Source: Flavobacterium sp.
GTDB taxonomy: Bacteria > Bacteroidota > Bacteroidia > Flavobacteriales > Flavobacteriaceae
Direction: 5' to 3'
Length of the DNA: 64,000 nt
NCBI RefSeq assembly: GCF_013823965.1
Contig: NZ_PNNA01000087.1
Coordinates: forward strand, 39,112 to 103,111
In this document: positions 1-10,263 of the stretch, one piece after another
Position numbering within the stretch: position 1 is the stretch's first letter
Layout: every line of letters starts with the position of its first letter
Made by a program: the position numbers and the translations under genes
Notes under the pieces: model-generated
Databases searched by the model: none
What the model was told of the DNA's origin: nothing
What the model saw: only the letters and a program-made list of their open reading frames with translations

Positions 1-25
1 CATTTTAAAAGAAGGAATTGTATAA
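1..25 (+). CDS. 3' end of upstream gene, possibly KpsF/GutQ-type sugar-phosphate isomerase (fragment)
   Basis: Frame 2 reads ILKEGIV-stop, resembling KpsF/GutQ C-termini; TAATG overlap with tatC start. Confidence 0.35.
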
Positions 26-849
26 TGAAAAAGAAGGATCTTAAAGAAATGTCGTTTTTAGACCATCTCGAGGAATTAAGATGGTTGTTGGTTAGAAGCA
101 CGATTGCCATATTAATCTTTGCAACTTTTACTTTTTTTGTCAGTGATTTTATTTTTGATGTCATCATTTTTGGCCCAAAAAGTCCTGATTTTATCACTTA
201 TCGCTTTTTCTGTGATTTATCCCATCAATTGGGTTTTGCCGATAGTATTTGCGTCACCGAAATGCCATTCATCATTCAAAACATAGATGTCGAAGGTCAA
301 GTCAACATATTGGTTTGGACCTGCATAACTGCCGGATTTATTTTGGCATTCCCTTATATCTTGCTTCAATTGTGGAATTTTATTAGTCCTGCTTTGTATG
401 AAAACGAGCGAAAACATGCAAAACTTTTTATTTTCATAGCTTCACTTTTGTTTTTTGTAGGCGTTTTATTCGGCTATTTTGTAGTGGTTCCAATGTCTGT
501 TAATTTCTTTGCAACCTTCAAAGTCAGTGACGTGGTGCAAAATCAATTCAGTTTTGATTCCTACATCGGCATGATAAAAACATCCGTTATTGCCAGTGGA
601 CTATTTTTTGAATTACCAATAATCATTTACTTTTTAACAAAATTAGGATTGGTAACACCACGGTTTTTAAGGCACTATTGGAAATATGCCGTGGTCATCA
701 TTCTCATTGTGGCAGCAATCGTGACTCCGCCAGACGTAGTTAGCCAATTAATTGTTGCCATCCCAATGTTATTAATCTATGAAGCAAGTATATTTATTTC
801 GTCAATTGTATATAAAAACCAACAAAAAATAGATGGGCAAACTAGTTAA
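25..849 (+). CDS. tatC: Sec-independent protein translocase TatC
   Basis: MSFLDHLEELRWLLVRS N-terminal motif and six TM pattern. Confidence 0.95.
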   Translation: MKKKDLKEMSFLDHLEELRWLLVRSTIAILIFATFTFFVSDFIFDVIIFGPKSPDFITYRFFCDLSHQLGFADSICVTEMPFIIQNIDVEGQVNILVWTCITAGFILAFPYILLQLWNFISPALYENERKHAKLFIFIASLLFFVGVLFGYFVVVPMSVNFFATFKVSDVVQNQFSFDSYIGMIKTSVIASGLFFELPIIIYFLTKLGLVTPRFLRHYWKYAVVIILIVAAIVTPPDVVSQLIVAIPMLLIYEASIFISSIVYKNQQKIDGQTS

Positions 850-1180
850 GGAATTCAACGATTATCGTTCCAAGATGAACGAAAAATTATTGGCAGACAA
901 CAATAAAATTGTAAAGCGAATTTTCAATCTTGACACCAATGCTTATGCAGCGGGAGCACTTGACGTGAAAACCAAGGAGCTTCTGGGATTAGTGGCTTCA
1001 GCAGTGTTGCGTTGCGACGATTGCGTGAAATACCATTTAGAAAATTGTCATAAAGAAGGTATCTCCAAAGAAGAAATGATGGAAGCCATGGGAATTGCAA
1101 CATTGGTGGGCGGAACCATCGTCGTGCCCCATTTGCGCAGAGCGTATGAGTTTTGGGAAGAATTGGAAGAAGACAAATAA
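833..1180 (+). CDS. Carboxymuconolactone decarboxylase / AhpD-like family protein
   Basis: VLRCDDCVKYHLENC CxxC...H motif typical of the family. Confidence 0.85.
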   Translation: MGKLVKEFNDYRSKMNEKLLADNNKIVKRIFNLDTNAYAAGALDVKTKELLGLVASAVLRCDDCVKYHLENCHKEGISKEEMMEAMGIATLVGGTIVVPHLRRAYEFWEELEEDK

Positions 1181-1256
1181 TTGTTAAATTGTAGATCTGG
1201 TCATTTGTTTATTCGTTAATTTGTCGAATAACCGAATAACCGAATAACCTCAAAAA

Positions 1257-1997
1257 ATGAAACTAAGAGCCGAAAATCTAATTAAAACATATAAAGGTCG
1301 TAGTGTCGTAAAAGGCATTTCGGTGGATGTAAACCAAGGGGAAATCGTGGGATTGTTGGGGCCAAACGGTGCCGGAAAAACAACTTCATTTTACATGATT
1401 GTGGGATTGGTAAAACCCAACTCTGGAAACATTTATCTGGACGATTTGGATATCACCGATTATCCAATGTACAAAAGAGCCCAACAAGGCATTGGTTATT
1501 TGGCACAAGAAGCTTCCGTTTTCAGAAAATTGAGTATCGAAGACAATATTTTGAGCGTTTTACAATTGACCAAACTTTCCAAAGAAGCCCAAGAAGCCAA
1601 AATGGAAAGCTTGATTGACGAGTTTGGTTTGCAACACATTCGCACGAATCGCGGTGATTTGCTTTCGGGTGGAGAACGTCGTCGTACTGAAATTGCGCGT
1701 TGTTTGGCCACAGACCCAAAATTCATCCTTCTCGACGAACCTTTTGCAGGAGTTGACCCTGTTGCCGTTGAAGACATTCAAAGAATCGTGGCCCAATTAA
1801 AAAACAAGAACATCGGAATTCTGATTACCGACCACAACGTGCAAGAAACCCTTGCCATCACCGATAAAACCTATCTTATGTTTGAAGGAGGAATCCTGAA
1901 AGCCGGAATTCCCGAAGAATTGGTGGAAGATGAAATGGTGCGTCGCGTGTATTTAGGACAGAATTTCGAATTGAGAAAAAAGAAATTGGAGTTTTAA
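1257..1997 (+). CDS. lptB: LPS export ABC transporter ATP-binding protein LptB
   Basis: Walker A GPNGAGKTT, signature LSGGERRR, Walker B FILLDEPFAGVDP. Confidence 0.93.
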   Translation: MKLRAENLIKTYKGRSVVKGISVDVNQGEIVGLLGPNGAGKTTSFYMIVGLVKPNSGNIYLDDLDITDYPMYKRAQQGIGYLAQEASVFRKLSIEDNILSVLQLTKLSKEAQEAKMESLIDEFGLQHIRTNRGDLLSGGERRRTEIARCLATDPKFILLDEPFAGVDPVAVEDIQRIVAQLKNKNIGILITDHNVQETLAITDKTYLMFEGGILKAGIPEELVEDEMVRRVYLGQNFELRKKKLEF

Positions 1998-2013
1998 AAG
2001 TCGGAGCATTAAA

Positions 2014-2250
2014 ATGGAAGATCCAGAGAATCCAAGTCCCGAAACAGAAGAAAGGTGGCGCAACGACCCCGACAACTGGATTTGGGGAATCTTTTATTAC
2101 AACAAGGAAGACGGACGTTTGCTGCCGCCAAAAAGAAACCCCATTATGGGTTTTACCATCAATTTTGCCAATCCCAATTCGGTATTGTTTTTTGTAATCA
2201 TGATGCTTTTTTTCTTGTTAATCACATTTGTCATTGCAAGCAAAAATTGA
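2014..2250 (+). CDS. Small membrane protein, DUF5808-like
   Basis: WGIFYYNKEDGRLLPPKR...GFTINFANP motif plus one C-terminal TM. Confidence 0.7.
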   Translation: MEDPENPSPETEERWRNDPDNWIWGIFYYNKEDGRLLPPKRNPIMGFTINFANPNSVLFFVIMMLFFLLITFVIASKN

Positions 2251-3114
2251 TTATTCCACAGTTATAAACCGTAATTGCTCGGCATCTCCATTGAAAATAT
2301 TCACATCCACATTGCCTTTTATTCCCGTCACGGATGCTTTTTCCGTGAATTGCCAAAACAGCCAATCCCCGCCTATTTTCTCCCGATAAAAATTGTAATT
2401 GGCAATCCAAAAAAGGTAATCCGAAAAATCTTCTTTCAAGAAATCATCGTAATATTTCTCGCCCGTATAAATAATGGGTTTGACTTTATAATGGGCTTCA
2501 ACGGCATTCAACCAACGCCTCAGTCCTATTTTCAAACTATCTAAAGATTGACCTTTGGGTAATTTTTCAATATCTAAAACGGGAGGCAAATCACCTTTTT
2601 TTAGCTGTACGGTTTTGATAAAAAGTTTTGCTTGTTCCAATGAATTTTCGTTGGGACGATAATAATGATAAGCTCCTCGAATCATTTCCCTGTTTTTGGC
2701 ACCAAGCCAATTTTTCTCAAATTGACCATCAACCCTGTCGTTTCCTGCCGTGGCACGAATAAAAACAAATTCAAGCGGATAATTTTCCTCGATGGTTTCG
2801 ACCAAAGTCCAATCGATTTTTCCCTGAAACTCGGAAACATCCAGACCAATTGCCTTGCCTTGATGATTCTCTAAAACTTGGTAATTGCGAACATCCGAAA
2901 TGCGTTTGGCTTCGGCAGCTTCGTATTTTAATTTATAAGATTTAAACCCTAAATAATACAGGAATCCATCGCGATAGTGATAACCTACTCCCAGAAATAG
3001 CAAGATAAAAATTCCAATTATCGAATAACTGCGAACTTTTCCGGAGAAAAAGGAAGCTTTCTTTCGTGGTTTTCGTCTGGTTGCGGATTTTCTTCGAGTG
3101 GTTGTTCTCCTCAT
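2251..3114 (-). CDS. Glycoside hydrolase family 25 (lysozyme-like) protein
   Basis: GLDVSEFQGKIDW...FVFIRATAG...GAYHYYRP...PVLDIE motifs; N-terminal TM. Confidence 0.9.
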   Translation of the reverse strand: MRRTTTRRKSATRRKPRKKASFFSGKVRSYSIIGIFILLFLGVGYHYRDGFLYYLGFKSYKLKYEAAEAKRISDVRNYQVLENHQGKAIGLDVSEFQGKIDWTLVETIEENYPLEFVFIRATAGNDRVDGQFEKNWLGAKNREMIRGAYHYYRPNENSLEQAKLFIKTVQLKKGDLPPVLDIEKLPKGQSLDSLKIGLRRWLNAVEAHYKVKPIIYTGEKYYDDFLKEDFSDYLFWIANYNFYREKIGGDWLFWQFTEKASVTGIKGNVDVNIFNGDAEQLRFITVE

Positions 3115-3121
3115 TGGAAAA

Positions 3122-3832
3122 CTATTTTTTCAAGAACTTGTTGTTGAAAACCGACAACAAAACATAAGTAACGATAACCAACGGAATGGCCAAATAGTGG
3201 AAGAAAACCAACAACACTGCACACAAAATCAAAAAGACGATTTGAAGGGCATTTTTCTTAAACGTAAAATCTTTTATTTTCAAGGAAAACAAAGGAATTT
3301 CAGCGTTCAAAATGTAAGCACTGAATAAAGTGATGGCCAACAAAATCCATTGATTGGTCAAAATATCAAAAACAACCAACGAATCGGAATATTTTAAAAC
3401 CAAAGGCAAACTCAATATAAACAAGGCATTGGCAGGCGTTGGCAAACCAATGAAAGAATCCGTTTGGCGGGTATCAATATTGAAATTGGCCAATCGATAA
3501 CAAGACCCTAAAGTAATGATGAATCCCAAATACGGCAAAATCAAAATAGGAGTTGCTGGATCTTGGCTTTGTTGCAACAACCAGTACATTACATAACCTG
3601 GAACAACACCGCTGGTAACCATATCTGCCAAAGAATCCAATTGCAAACCCAATTCCCCGGCCACCTTGAACAATCTGGCAAAAAAACCATCAAAAAAATC
3701 CAGAAAAATGCCCAAACACACAAAATAAAAAGCCATTTCAAAATTTAATTCCGACACAAAAACTACGGCAATGCAACCGCAAAAAAGATTGAGCAACGTA
3801 ATGATATTCGGGACGTGTTTTTTAATTTGCAT
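3122..3832 (-). CDS. pssA: CDP-diacylglycerol--serine O-phosphatidyltransferase
   Basis: CDP-alcohol phosphatidyltransferase motif DGFFARLFKVAGELGLQLDSLAD. Confidence 0.9.
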   Translation of the reverse strand: MQIKKHVPNIITLLNLFCGCIAVVFVSELNFEMAFYFVCLGIFLDFFDGFFARLFKVAGELGLQLDSLADMVTSGVVPGYVMYWLLQQSQDPATPILILPYLGFIITLGSCYRLANFNIDTRQTDSFIGLPTPANALFILSLPLVLKYSDSLVVFDILTNQWILLAITLFSAYILNAEIPLFSLKIKDFTFKKNALQIVFLILCAVLLVFFHYLAIPLVIVTYVLLSVFNNKFLKK

Positions 3833-3976
3833 AGTTCAAGAGATTAAATGTTCGAAGTTCGCAAATTTAGTATAATAAGTGAATGAGAAGTACGTTTTTT
3901 AGTAGAGATTTTCAACATCAAGTTCTTTGGCTCTCAATATTTGACCAAAGAGAGGAGTAAGCTCATTAAAAAATTA

Positions 3977-3984
3977 TATTTTTG
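3977..3984 (+). promoter_or_regulatory. Putative Bacteroidota -7 element (TATTTTTG) upstream of PorV/PorQ-family gene
   Basis: Matches TAnnTTTG, about 40 nt before the start codon. Confidence 0.45.
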
Positions 3985-4023
3985 AAAAAAAATTAAACGA
4001 TACTTCGGTCCGAGAAACAATCA

Positions 4024-5097
4024 ATGCTAAAAAAAACTCCATTATTCTTCCTTCTTTTGATTTGCGCCAGTTCGTATGCCCAAACCGTCAGAAAGTATTC
4101 GAACGAGTTCATGAATATTGGCGTTGACGCGGCAGCATTGGGAATGGCAAACGCCATGACTTCCCACACCAATAACGTGAATTCTGGCTACTGGAATCCA
4201 GCAGGATTGATTCATCTCGAAGACCATGAACTATCATTGATGCACGCCAATTATTTTGCCAATATTGCCCAATACGACTATATTGCTTACGCAAAACCAA
4301 TCGACGATGAAAGCGCTTGGGGAATTTCCCTAATCCGTTTTGGTGTTGACGATATTTTAAACACAACTGAATTAATCGACAGCCAAGGCAACATCGACTA
4401 CAATCGCATCAGCCTTTTTTCCACAGCCGATTATGGCGTTACTTTTTCCTATGCTCGAAGGTTGCAAGTTCCCGGATTTCAATATGGAGTCAATGCCAAA
4501 GTGATTCGCCGAATTATTGGACAATTTGCCAGTTCTTGGGGTTTTGGATTTGATGCCGGTTTGCAATTCGAAAAAAACGACTGGATGTTTGGCTTGATGC
4601 TTCGCGATATCACCACGACCTATAATGTATGGAGCATTGACGAAGCCGAATATAAAAAGATTGCCAATGCCATTCCGGGACAAAACCAGGAATTGCCCGA
4701 AAGCACGGAAATTACGGCTCCAAAAATCCAATTGGGATTTTCCAAAAAATTTAATATTCGCTATGATTACAGCCTTTTGGCTGCAGCCAATGTCAATATG
4801 GTTTTTACCAAAACCAACGACCTTTTTTCGTCAGATTTTGCAAGTATTGATCCGGCATTGGGATTTGAATTTGGTTATACCGACTTGGTTTTTTTGCGAG
4901 CCGGACTTGGAAATTTTCAAAACATTCAACAAATTGACAATACGGAAAAGGTGGGATTTCAACCCAATATTGGTTTGGGATTCCAATACAAAGGAATTCA
5001 AATTGATTATGCCCTGACCAATTTAGGAAATCAAAGTGCTGCTTTGTATTCGAATATTTTTTCGGTAAAAGTGGATTTGGGACTTTTTAGAAATTAA
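4024..5097 (+). CDS. PorV/PorQ family outer-membrane protein
   Basis: Signal peptide; MNIGVDAAALGMANAMTS...SGYWNPAGL motif. Confidence 0.8.
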   Translation: MLKKTPLFFLLLICASSYAQTVRKYSNEFMNIGVDAAALGMANAMTSHTNNVNSGYWNPAGLIHLEDHELSLMHANYFANIAQYDYIAYAKPIDDESAWGISLIRFGVDDILNTTELIDSQGNIDYNRISLFSTADYGVTFSYARRLQVPGFQYGVNAKVIRRIIGQFASSWGFGFDAGLQFEKNDWMFGLMLRDITTTYNVWSIDEAEYKKIANAIPGQNQELPESTEITAPKIQLGFSKKFNIRYDYSLLAAANVNMVFTKTNDLFSSDFASIDPALGFEFGYTDLVFLRAGLGNFQNIQQIDNTEKVGFQPNIGLGFQYKGIQIDYALTNLGNQSAALYSNIFSVKVDLGLFRN

Positions 5098-5122
5098 TTT
5101 TATTCTTTTTATACCGTTATAA

Positions 5123-6256
5123 ATGAATTCATCATTAAAAAATTTATTCTTTTTCGCATGCTTGATATTTTCAACAAGCAGCTTTGGACAAAACATTCTA
5201 TTGTCAAAAAATGCTCGTGTGAGCGTCATGACCTGCGATACCGGCAACGAATCGTATTCGCTTTTTGGGCACACGGCCGTTAGGATAGCAGACACCGACA
5301 ACAACTTGGATGTGGTTTACAATTATGGTGCTTTTGATTTTGCCACGCCTAATTTTGTTGCCAAATTTGCCAAAGGAGATTTGCAGTATTTTGCCGTTGC
5401 ACATTCCTTTTCGGATTTTATGAATCAATACACTTACGAACAAAGAAGCGTTTTCGAACAGGAATTAATTATTCCATTGGCATACAAACAAAAATTATTC
5501 GACAATTTGAATTCTGTTCTTGCTTCGGAAAGACGCTATTACACTTATAAATTTATCGACAGAAACTGTACTTCGATGGTTGTCGAAATACTAAACGAAA
5601 CACTGGGTTCCAATGTTATTTTAAAAAAAAGTGATACGGACAAAACGTACAGAACGATTTTATATCCTCATTTTGACAATTTTTTTTATCAAAAACTGGG
5701 CACCAGCATCATCTTTGGCAAAAAAGTGGATGAATACGGAACTCGAATCTTTCTGCCTTTCGAACTGCTCAAAAATTTAGAACAAACCCAGTTTGAAAAC
5801 CATTCATTGTGCAAGGAAAGCAAGACTCTTTTGGAATTCAAGAAGGAAGCGCCAAAATCTTGGTGGGACAACTTTTATACTTTTGCGTTGCTGCTTGGTT
5901 TTATTGTAGTCATAAACAAGAAAAGCATTGATTTGTTATATCTTTCCACAATGGGTTTCTTGGGACTATTTTTGGGGTTTATGGGATTTTATTCTTTTCA
6001 CCAAGAGTTGGCATATAATTATAACATCTTGTTGTTTAATCCTTTGTTGCTGGTATTGCTTTATTTTCATTACACCAAAAACAAAAAATGGATTATCAAT
6101 TTAGCTTTGGTAAATATCCTTTTTCTCTTTGTTTACCTGGGATTTATGCTGAATAAAATTCACTTGTTGATTGTATTGCCACTTGTACTCACAAATTTGG
6201 CCTTGTTGGTAAAAATGATAATCCGTAATAGCAAGCGTGTTCCGGTGGTAATTTAA
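5123..6256 (+). CDS. DUF4105 domain-containing protein (Lnb-type N-terminal domain, C-terminal TMs)
   Basis: SYSLFGHTAVRI...YNYGAFDF and DRNCTSMV motifs. Confidence 0.85.
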   Translation: MNSSLKNLFFFACLIFSTSSFGQNILLSKNARVSVMTCDTGNESYSLFGHTAVRIADTDNNLDVVYNYGAFDFATPNFVAKFAKGDLQYFAVAHSFSDFMNQYTYEQRSVFEQELIIPLAYKQKLFDNLNSVLASERRYYTYKFIDRNCTSMVVEILNETLGSNVILKKSDTDKTYRTILYPHFDNFFYQKLGTSIIFGKKVDEYGTRIFLPFELLKNLEQTQFENHSLCKESKTLLEFKKEAPKSWWDNFYTFALLLGFIVVINKKSIDLLYLSTMGFLGLFLGFMGFYSFHQELAYNYNILLFNPLLLVLLYFHYTKNKKWIINLALVNILFLFVYLGFMLNKIHLLIVLPLVLTNLALLVKMIIRNSKRVPVVI

Positions 6257-6258
6257 AA

Positions 6259-7653
6259 CTATTGCCCGCGATAAAACAAGACCGTGCTTATGGTTTTGAT
6301 GGTAATGTTCAAGTCCAGAAAAACACTTCGATGCTTGATGTAATACAAGTCATATTGCAGTTTTATCAAACTGTCGTCCATTGATTCCCCATAGGAATAA
6401 TTGACTTGTGCCCAACCTGTAAGGCCTGGTTTTATGACGTGTCGGGTTTCATAAAAAGGCATAATTTCGGCAATTTCCTTAACAAAGAAAGGACGTTCCG
6501 GTCTTGGTCCAATGACGGCCATTTCCCCTTTTAGAATATTGATGAATTGTGGAATTTCGTCGATTCTGGTCTTGCGCATAAATTTACCAAAAGGAGTCAC
6601 TCTGCTATCATTGGGAGTAGAAAAAACGGCACCTTCCCTTTCAGCATTGTTCACCATCGTCCGGAACTTGAGTATCTGGAATGTTTTTCCGTTTTTACCT
6701 ACTCGTTCCTGGGTATAAAATAATTTTCCACGATTTCCTATGGCATTTCCCAATAAAATAAAAGGAATGAGGAGGATTCCAAAAAATAATCCCACTATGG
6801 AAATTAGTGTTTCCATAATTTTTAAATTCAACAAATACAATTGGTTGCTATTGGTTCTATTAAAAGGGAAAAACTTATAAAAATCCCTGGTCATGTAATG
6901 TACGGGAATACGTTGGGTTTTGTTTTCGTACACTTGGGTATATTCGCGAATTGTTGTTCCAGATTCCAACAAATGAAGCAGTTTTTGGTACAATTCAACA
7001 GTTATGTCTTCGGTTTTTTGCGAGGCAATGACAATTTCAAACAGGTTTTTTTCTTTAACAAATTGCACCAAATCATCTAAGTGAAGATTTTTTACAAAAT
7101 GATATTCGTGCAGATTGTCATTGACACTGTCGGAGTTTACATAGGCAATAATTCTATAATGAGGGTCCGAGTTTTCGAGTTCCGTGACTAATTCTTCCAC
7201 TTGTTCCCGATCGCAAACCAACACGACGTTTTGCACAAACCTATTGGAAGCCAAAAACTTGACATAAAAAGTTCTCCATAAAATCAAGGCGAAAAGTATC
7301 GTGAAATAAAAGAGCACAATTTGAATTCTATTTGAAGGCAACTCCGCCGAAAAGATGGGAGTTAAAAGATAAAACAAAACAGTGACTGAGGTGGTGAGAA
7401 TAGTACTTTTCAATACTTGAAATTGATTACTGGCCACCTGCAAACTGTACATTTCGAATACCGTTCCAATACTGTTGAGATAAAGCACAAGAACCATCAC
7501 ATAATGGAAATCCCTTGTCGATGCTTTGAGATATTCTAAATCCAAGACATCTCCCGTAAAATACAATGCCAATAAAACGAAAACAACATCAAAAATTCGC
7601 AGCAACACTTTCCGTTCCGAAACTTCAAAATGTATTTGATTCTTCTTGTTCAT
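6259..7653 (-). CDS. Exopolysaccharide polyprenyl glycosylphosphotransferase / sugar transferase
   Basis: C-terminal RVGKNGKTFQILKFRTMV...KTRIDEIPQFINILKGEMAVIGPRPERP...GLTGWAQV. Confidence 0.93.
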   Translation of the reverse strand: MNKKNQIHFEVSERKVLLRIFDVVFVLLALYFTGDVLDLEYLKASTRDFHYVMVLVLYLNSIGTVFEMYSLQVASNQFQVLKSTILTTSVTVLFYLLTPIFSAELPSNRIQIVLFYFTILFALILWRTFYVKFLASNRFVQNVVLVCDREQVEELVTELENSDPHYRIIAYVNSDSVNDNLHEYHFVKNLHLDDLVQFVKEKNLFEIVIASQKTEDITVELYQKLLHLLESGTTIREYTQVYENKTQRIPVHYMTRDFYKFFPFNRTNSNQLYLLNLKIMETLISIVGLFFGILLIPFILLGNAIGNRGKLFYTQERVGKNGKTFQILKFRTMVNNAEREGAVFSTPNDSRVTPFGKFMRKTRIDEIPQFINILKGEMAVIGPRPERPFFVKEIAEIMPFYETRHVIKPGLTGWAQVNYSYGESMDDSLIKLQYDLYYIKHRSVFLDLNITIKTISTVLFYRGQ

Positions 7654-7819
7654 TAGTACTATTTCTGATTCTATTTTATTAAGACAAATCTACACAAACC
7701 GCTGATGATATCTGTAGAAAATCGACATACAACAGTTATATTTGGTTAAACTAATTTAAAACGCCTCATATTTTGTTAATTCCAATTGAAAAAGCGCCAA
7801 AAAATATCCCAAAACTGTT

Positions 7820-8902
7820 TCAAGATAAAAGGAACGCTTTTAACCAACCAACATATTTATGTATCACGCTTTTTTCAGAATAATCGTTATTGATGGTCTG
7901 TTGAAGTGCTGTTCCAAAATCGTTTTGCAAGTTTTCGTTTTCCATCAACTGAACCAATGAATCATAAAATGACTTTGCGCTTTCTGTTTCCACCATCAAT
8001 CCGTTGACACCATCTTGAATCAGCAAAGGAATTTCTCCAACATTAGTCACGACAATGGGTTTTGCATACCAGCCGTATTCCAGCAATGCAACCGGCAAAC
8101 CTTCTGATCGTGAAGTCAGAATGGCAATTGTCGATTGCTCGAGAATATTTTCAACATCTTGTTTCGAACCATAAATAAAGACATTGTTTTCTAGATTGAA
8201 CTCCAAAACTAGGTGCTTGATTTGACCAGAATAATCATCCTCAAAATCTTTTCCAACCAAATGAAATGTCCATTCGGGATGAGATATTTGCACTTTTTTG
8301 GCTACTTCCAACAACAAAAAATGATTCTTCTGGACTCTCAAATTCGCCAAAGACACGATTCTTTTTCCTTTAATTCCTTTCAAATCGGTCATCTTCAAGG
8401 CATCATTTTCTTTGCCCGGGAAATTTGGCAAATAAACAACATTTTTAAAGTGCATTTTCTGCTCCGCCCAGTTTTTTAGATTTTGGTTCACGGCTATAAT
8501 TCCATCAAAAAAAGGCAGCATCATTCGCAAAGCCAAAGTAGGTCTTTCGGACAAAAACTCGCTGTCGCCATAATGGTCGTGCCAAATTAATTTTACCGCT
8601 GGACAGGATAATTTCAAAAGAAAAGCCAGAAAAAAAGAAGTGCTGTGAGCATGAATTATTTCCACTTTGTTTTCAATCGCAAATTTTCGCAAAGTAAAAA
8701 GTGCTTTTAAGTCAATTGTCCGCTTCTTGTTCAAACACAAATAAGAAACTTTGTCGTTGACTTGATTCAAAAGCGAACCTTCTTTTCTGGTTACCACCAA
8801 TCCAGAAAACGCTATTGTATCGGCAAGAGCATTGGCATAGTTTACTGCCATTCGCTCAGCACCACCTGGCTCAAGAGAATCTATGATTTGAAGTATTCTC
8901 AT
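7820..8902 (-). CDS. Glycosyltransferase (GT4-like)
   Basis: N-terminal DSLEPGGAERMAVNYA; C-terminal SRSEGLPVALLEYGWYAKPIV. Confidence 0.9.
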   Translation of the reverse strand: MRILQIIDSLEPGGAERMAVNYANALADTIAFSGLVVTRKEGSLLNQVNDKVSYLCLNKKRTIDLKALFTLRKFAIENKVEIIHAHSTSFFLAFLLKLSCPAVKLIWHDHYGDSEFLSERPTLALRMMLPFFDGIIAVNQNLKNWAEQKMHFKNVVYLPNFPGKENDALKMTDLKGIKGKRIVSLANLRVQKNHFLLLEVAKKVQISHPEWTFHLVGKDFEDDYSGQIKHLVLEFNLENNVFIYGSKQDVENILEQSTIAILTSRSEGLPVALLEYGWYAKPIVVTNVGEIPLLIQDGVNGLMVETESAKSFYDSLVQLMENENLQNDFGTALQQTINNDYSEKSVIHKYVGWLKAFLLS

Positions 8903-10017
8903 CGTGTCAACAATTTTTTTATTTCTTCCTCAAAAACATCCAAAGTATATTTTCTGGACCACTCACTGGCCTTTTTGCTTTTAATTTGATAATCGATTTC
9001 ATTTTTTAAAACAACTTCCAATTGATTGACATCTTTTTCCAAATCCATTTCCAATAAAACGCCTCGTTTGCCATAATCCAGCATAAACGAAACACAAGAA
9101 ACCTTTGTAGCCACGGGAACGCAACCCCAAAACATTCCTTCGGCAACGGCTTTTGGCCAACCTTCACTTTCGGATGGCAAAATAACGAAATGACTTTGTT
9201 CGTAAGCTTTTTTTACGGTGTCCTGCGTTTGGTTTCCTTCCAATGAAATGAAATTTTCTAAATTATTTTGAAGAATATACTGTTCCAATTTTTTCCGTTC
9301 CATTCCTTCTCCGTATAAAGCCAAAGCGACATTATGGCCATTTTTATATAATGCCTCCACTATCTGGATAGCGTATAAAGGATTTTTGCCTGCTACCAAA
9401 GTTCCCACAAAAACAAAGCGAATCCGTTGTTTCAAATCTTTGGAAACAATAGGAAATTTATCAACCTCATTGTAAGTTGCCGTAAAAAACGGCTTGATAT
9501 TCCTGGAACTTCCCTCCCATTCGCCATAAACCAAAACCTGCATGTTTCGAGTCAAAAAAGTATTCGACAAAATCCATTTTTGCAATTTATAGCTCAAGGG
9601 TTGCTTCGATTTTAAATCCCAATTGCCGGCATATTTGGCTGTTTTAATCTTTTTTGGAAATAAAATCTGGATTACACTTGCCAACAAACCCATATTTCCG
9701 GGACAACGCAAATGAATGTGGTCGGACTGTTGCATTGCAGAATAAATGCGTCTACAAATTGCGGGTGTTTGAAAAACAGTATTGAAAATAGATTTCAAAT
9801 TCAAAACATTAAAACTTGCAACAGCCACAAATTCAATGTTTTCATGTTCATATTGAATGTCTATTGCGGTCTTTGAAGATTTGGATTCAGGAGCAACAAT
9901 AATCACTTTGTCAACATATTTTGTCCAAATATTCATTTCCCGAACATAAGGTGCGTAAGCAAAATATCGATTTTGCTCCAAAATATGGGGAACATGAGTG
10001 ACGATGACAAAATTCAT
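8899..10017 (-). CDS. Glycosyltransferase (GT4-like)
   Basis: RFVFVGTLVAGKNPLYAI...ILPSESEGWPKAVAEGMFWGCVPVA. Confidence 0.88.
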   Translation of the reverse strand: MNFVIVTHVPHILEQNRYFAYAPYVREMNIWTKYVDKVIIVAPESKSSKTAIDIQYEHENIEFVAVASFNVLNLKSIFNTVFQTPAICRRIYSAMQQSDHIHLRCPGNMGLLASVIQILFPKKIKTAKYAGNWDLKSKQPLSYKLQKWILSNTFLTRNMQVLVYGEWEGSSRNIKPFFTATYNEVDKFPIVSKDLKQRIRFVFVGTLVAGKNPLYAIQIVEALYKNGHNVALALYGEGMERKKLEQYILQNNLENFISLEGNQTQDTVKKAYEQSHFVILPSESEGWPKAVAEGMFWGCVPVATKVSCVSFMLDYGKRGVLLEMDLEKDVNQLEVVLKNEIDYQIKSKKASEWSRKYTLDVFEEEIKKLLTR

Positions 10018-10263
10018 TTATACGGTATCCAGTTGCTGATTAGTTTTCTAGTGGTAAATGTATTGCTAAATCTAATCATTATCAAAGGGAAAATTTAATT
10101 TATGTTCAATATTATTCAAGAAATGTCTCCGAAAAACTGATGAAATCCCGAGCGGTATTTTTCAAAAAACAACTGCTAATCAAACCTTAACATTTGTTAA
10201 CAAAATAGATTTTCAGAAACCATAATTAATTGTATTTTTACCGTTCAAAATTTAGAAAAATAA

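Noticed and set aside
10018-10263. Possible parS/origin-linked element upstream of parA
   Set aside because: No TGTTTCACGTGAAACA-like palindrome seen here or elsewhere in the window by eye.
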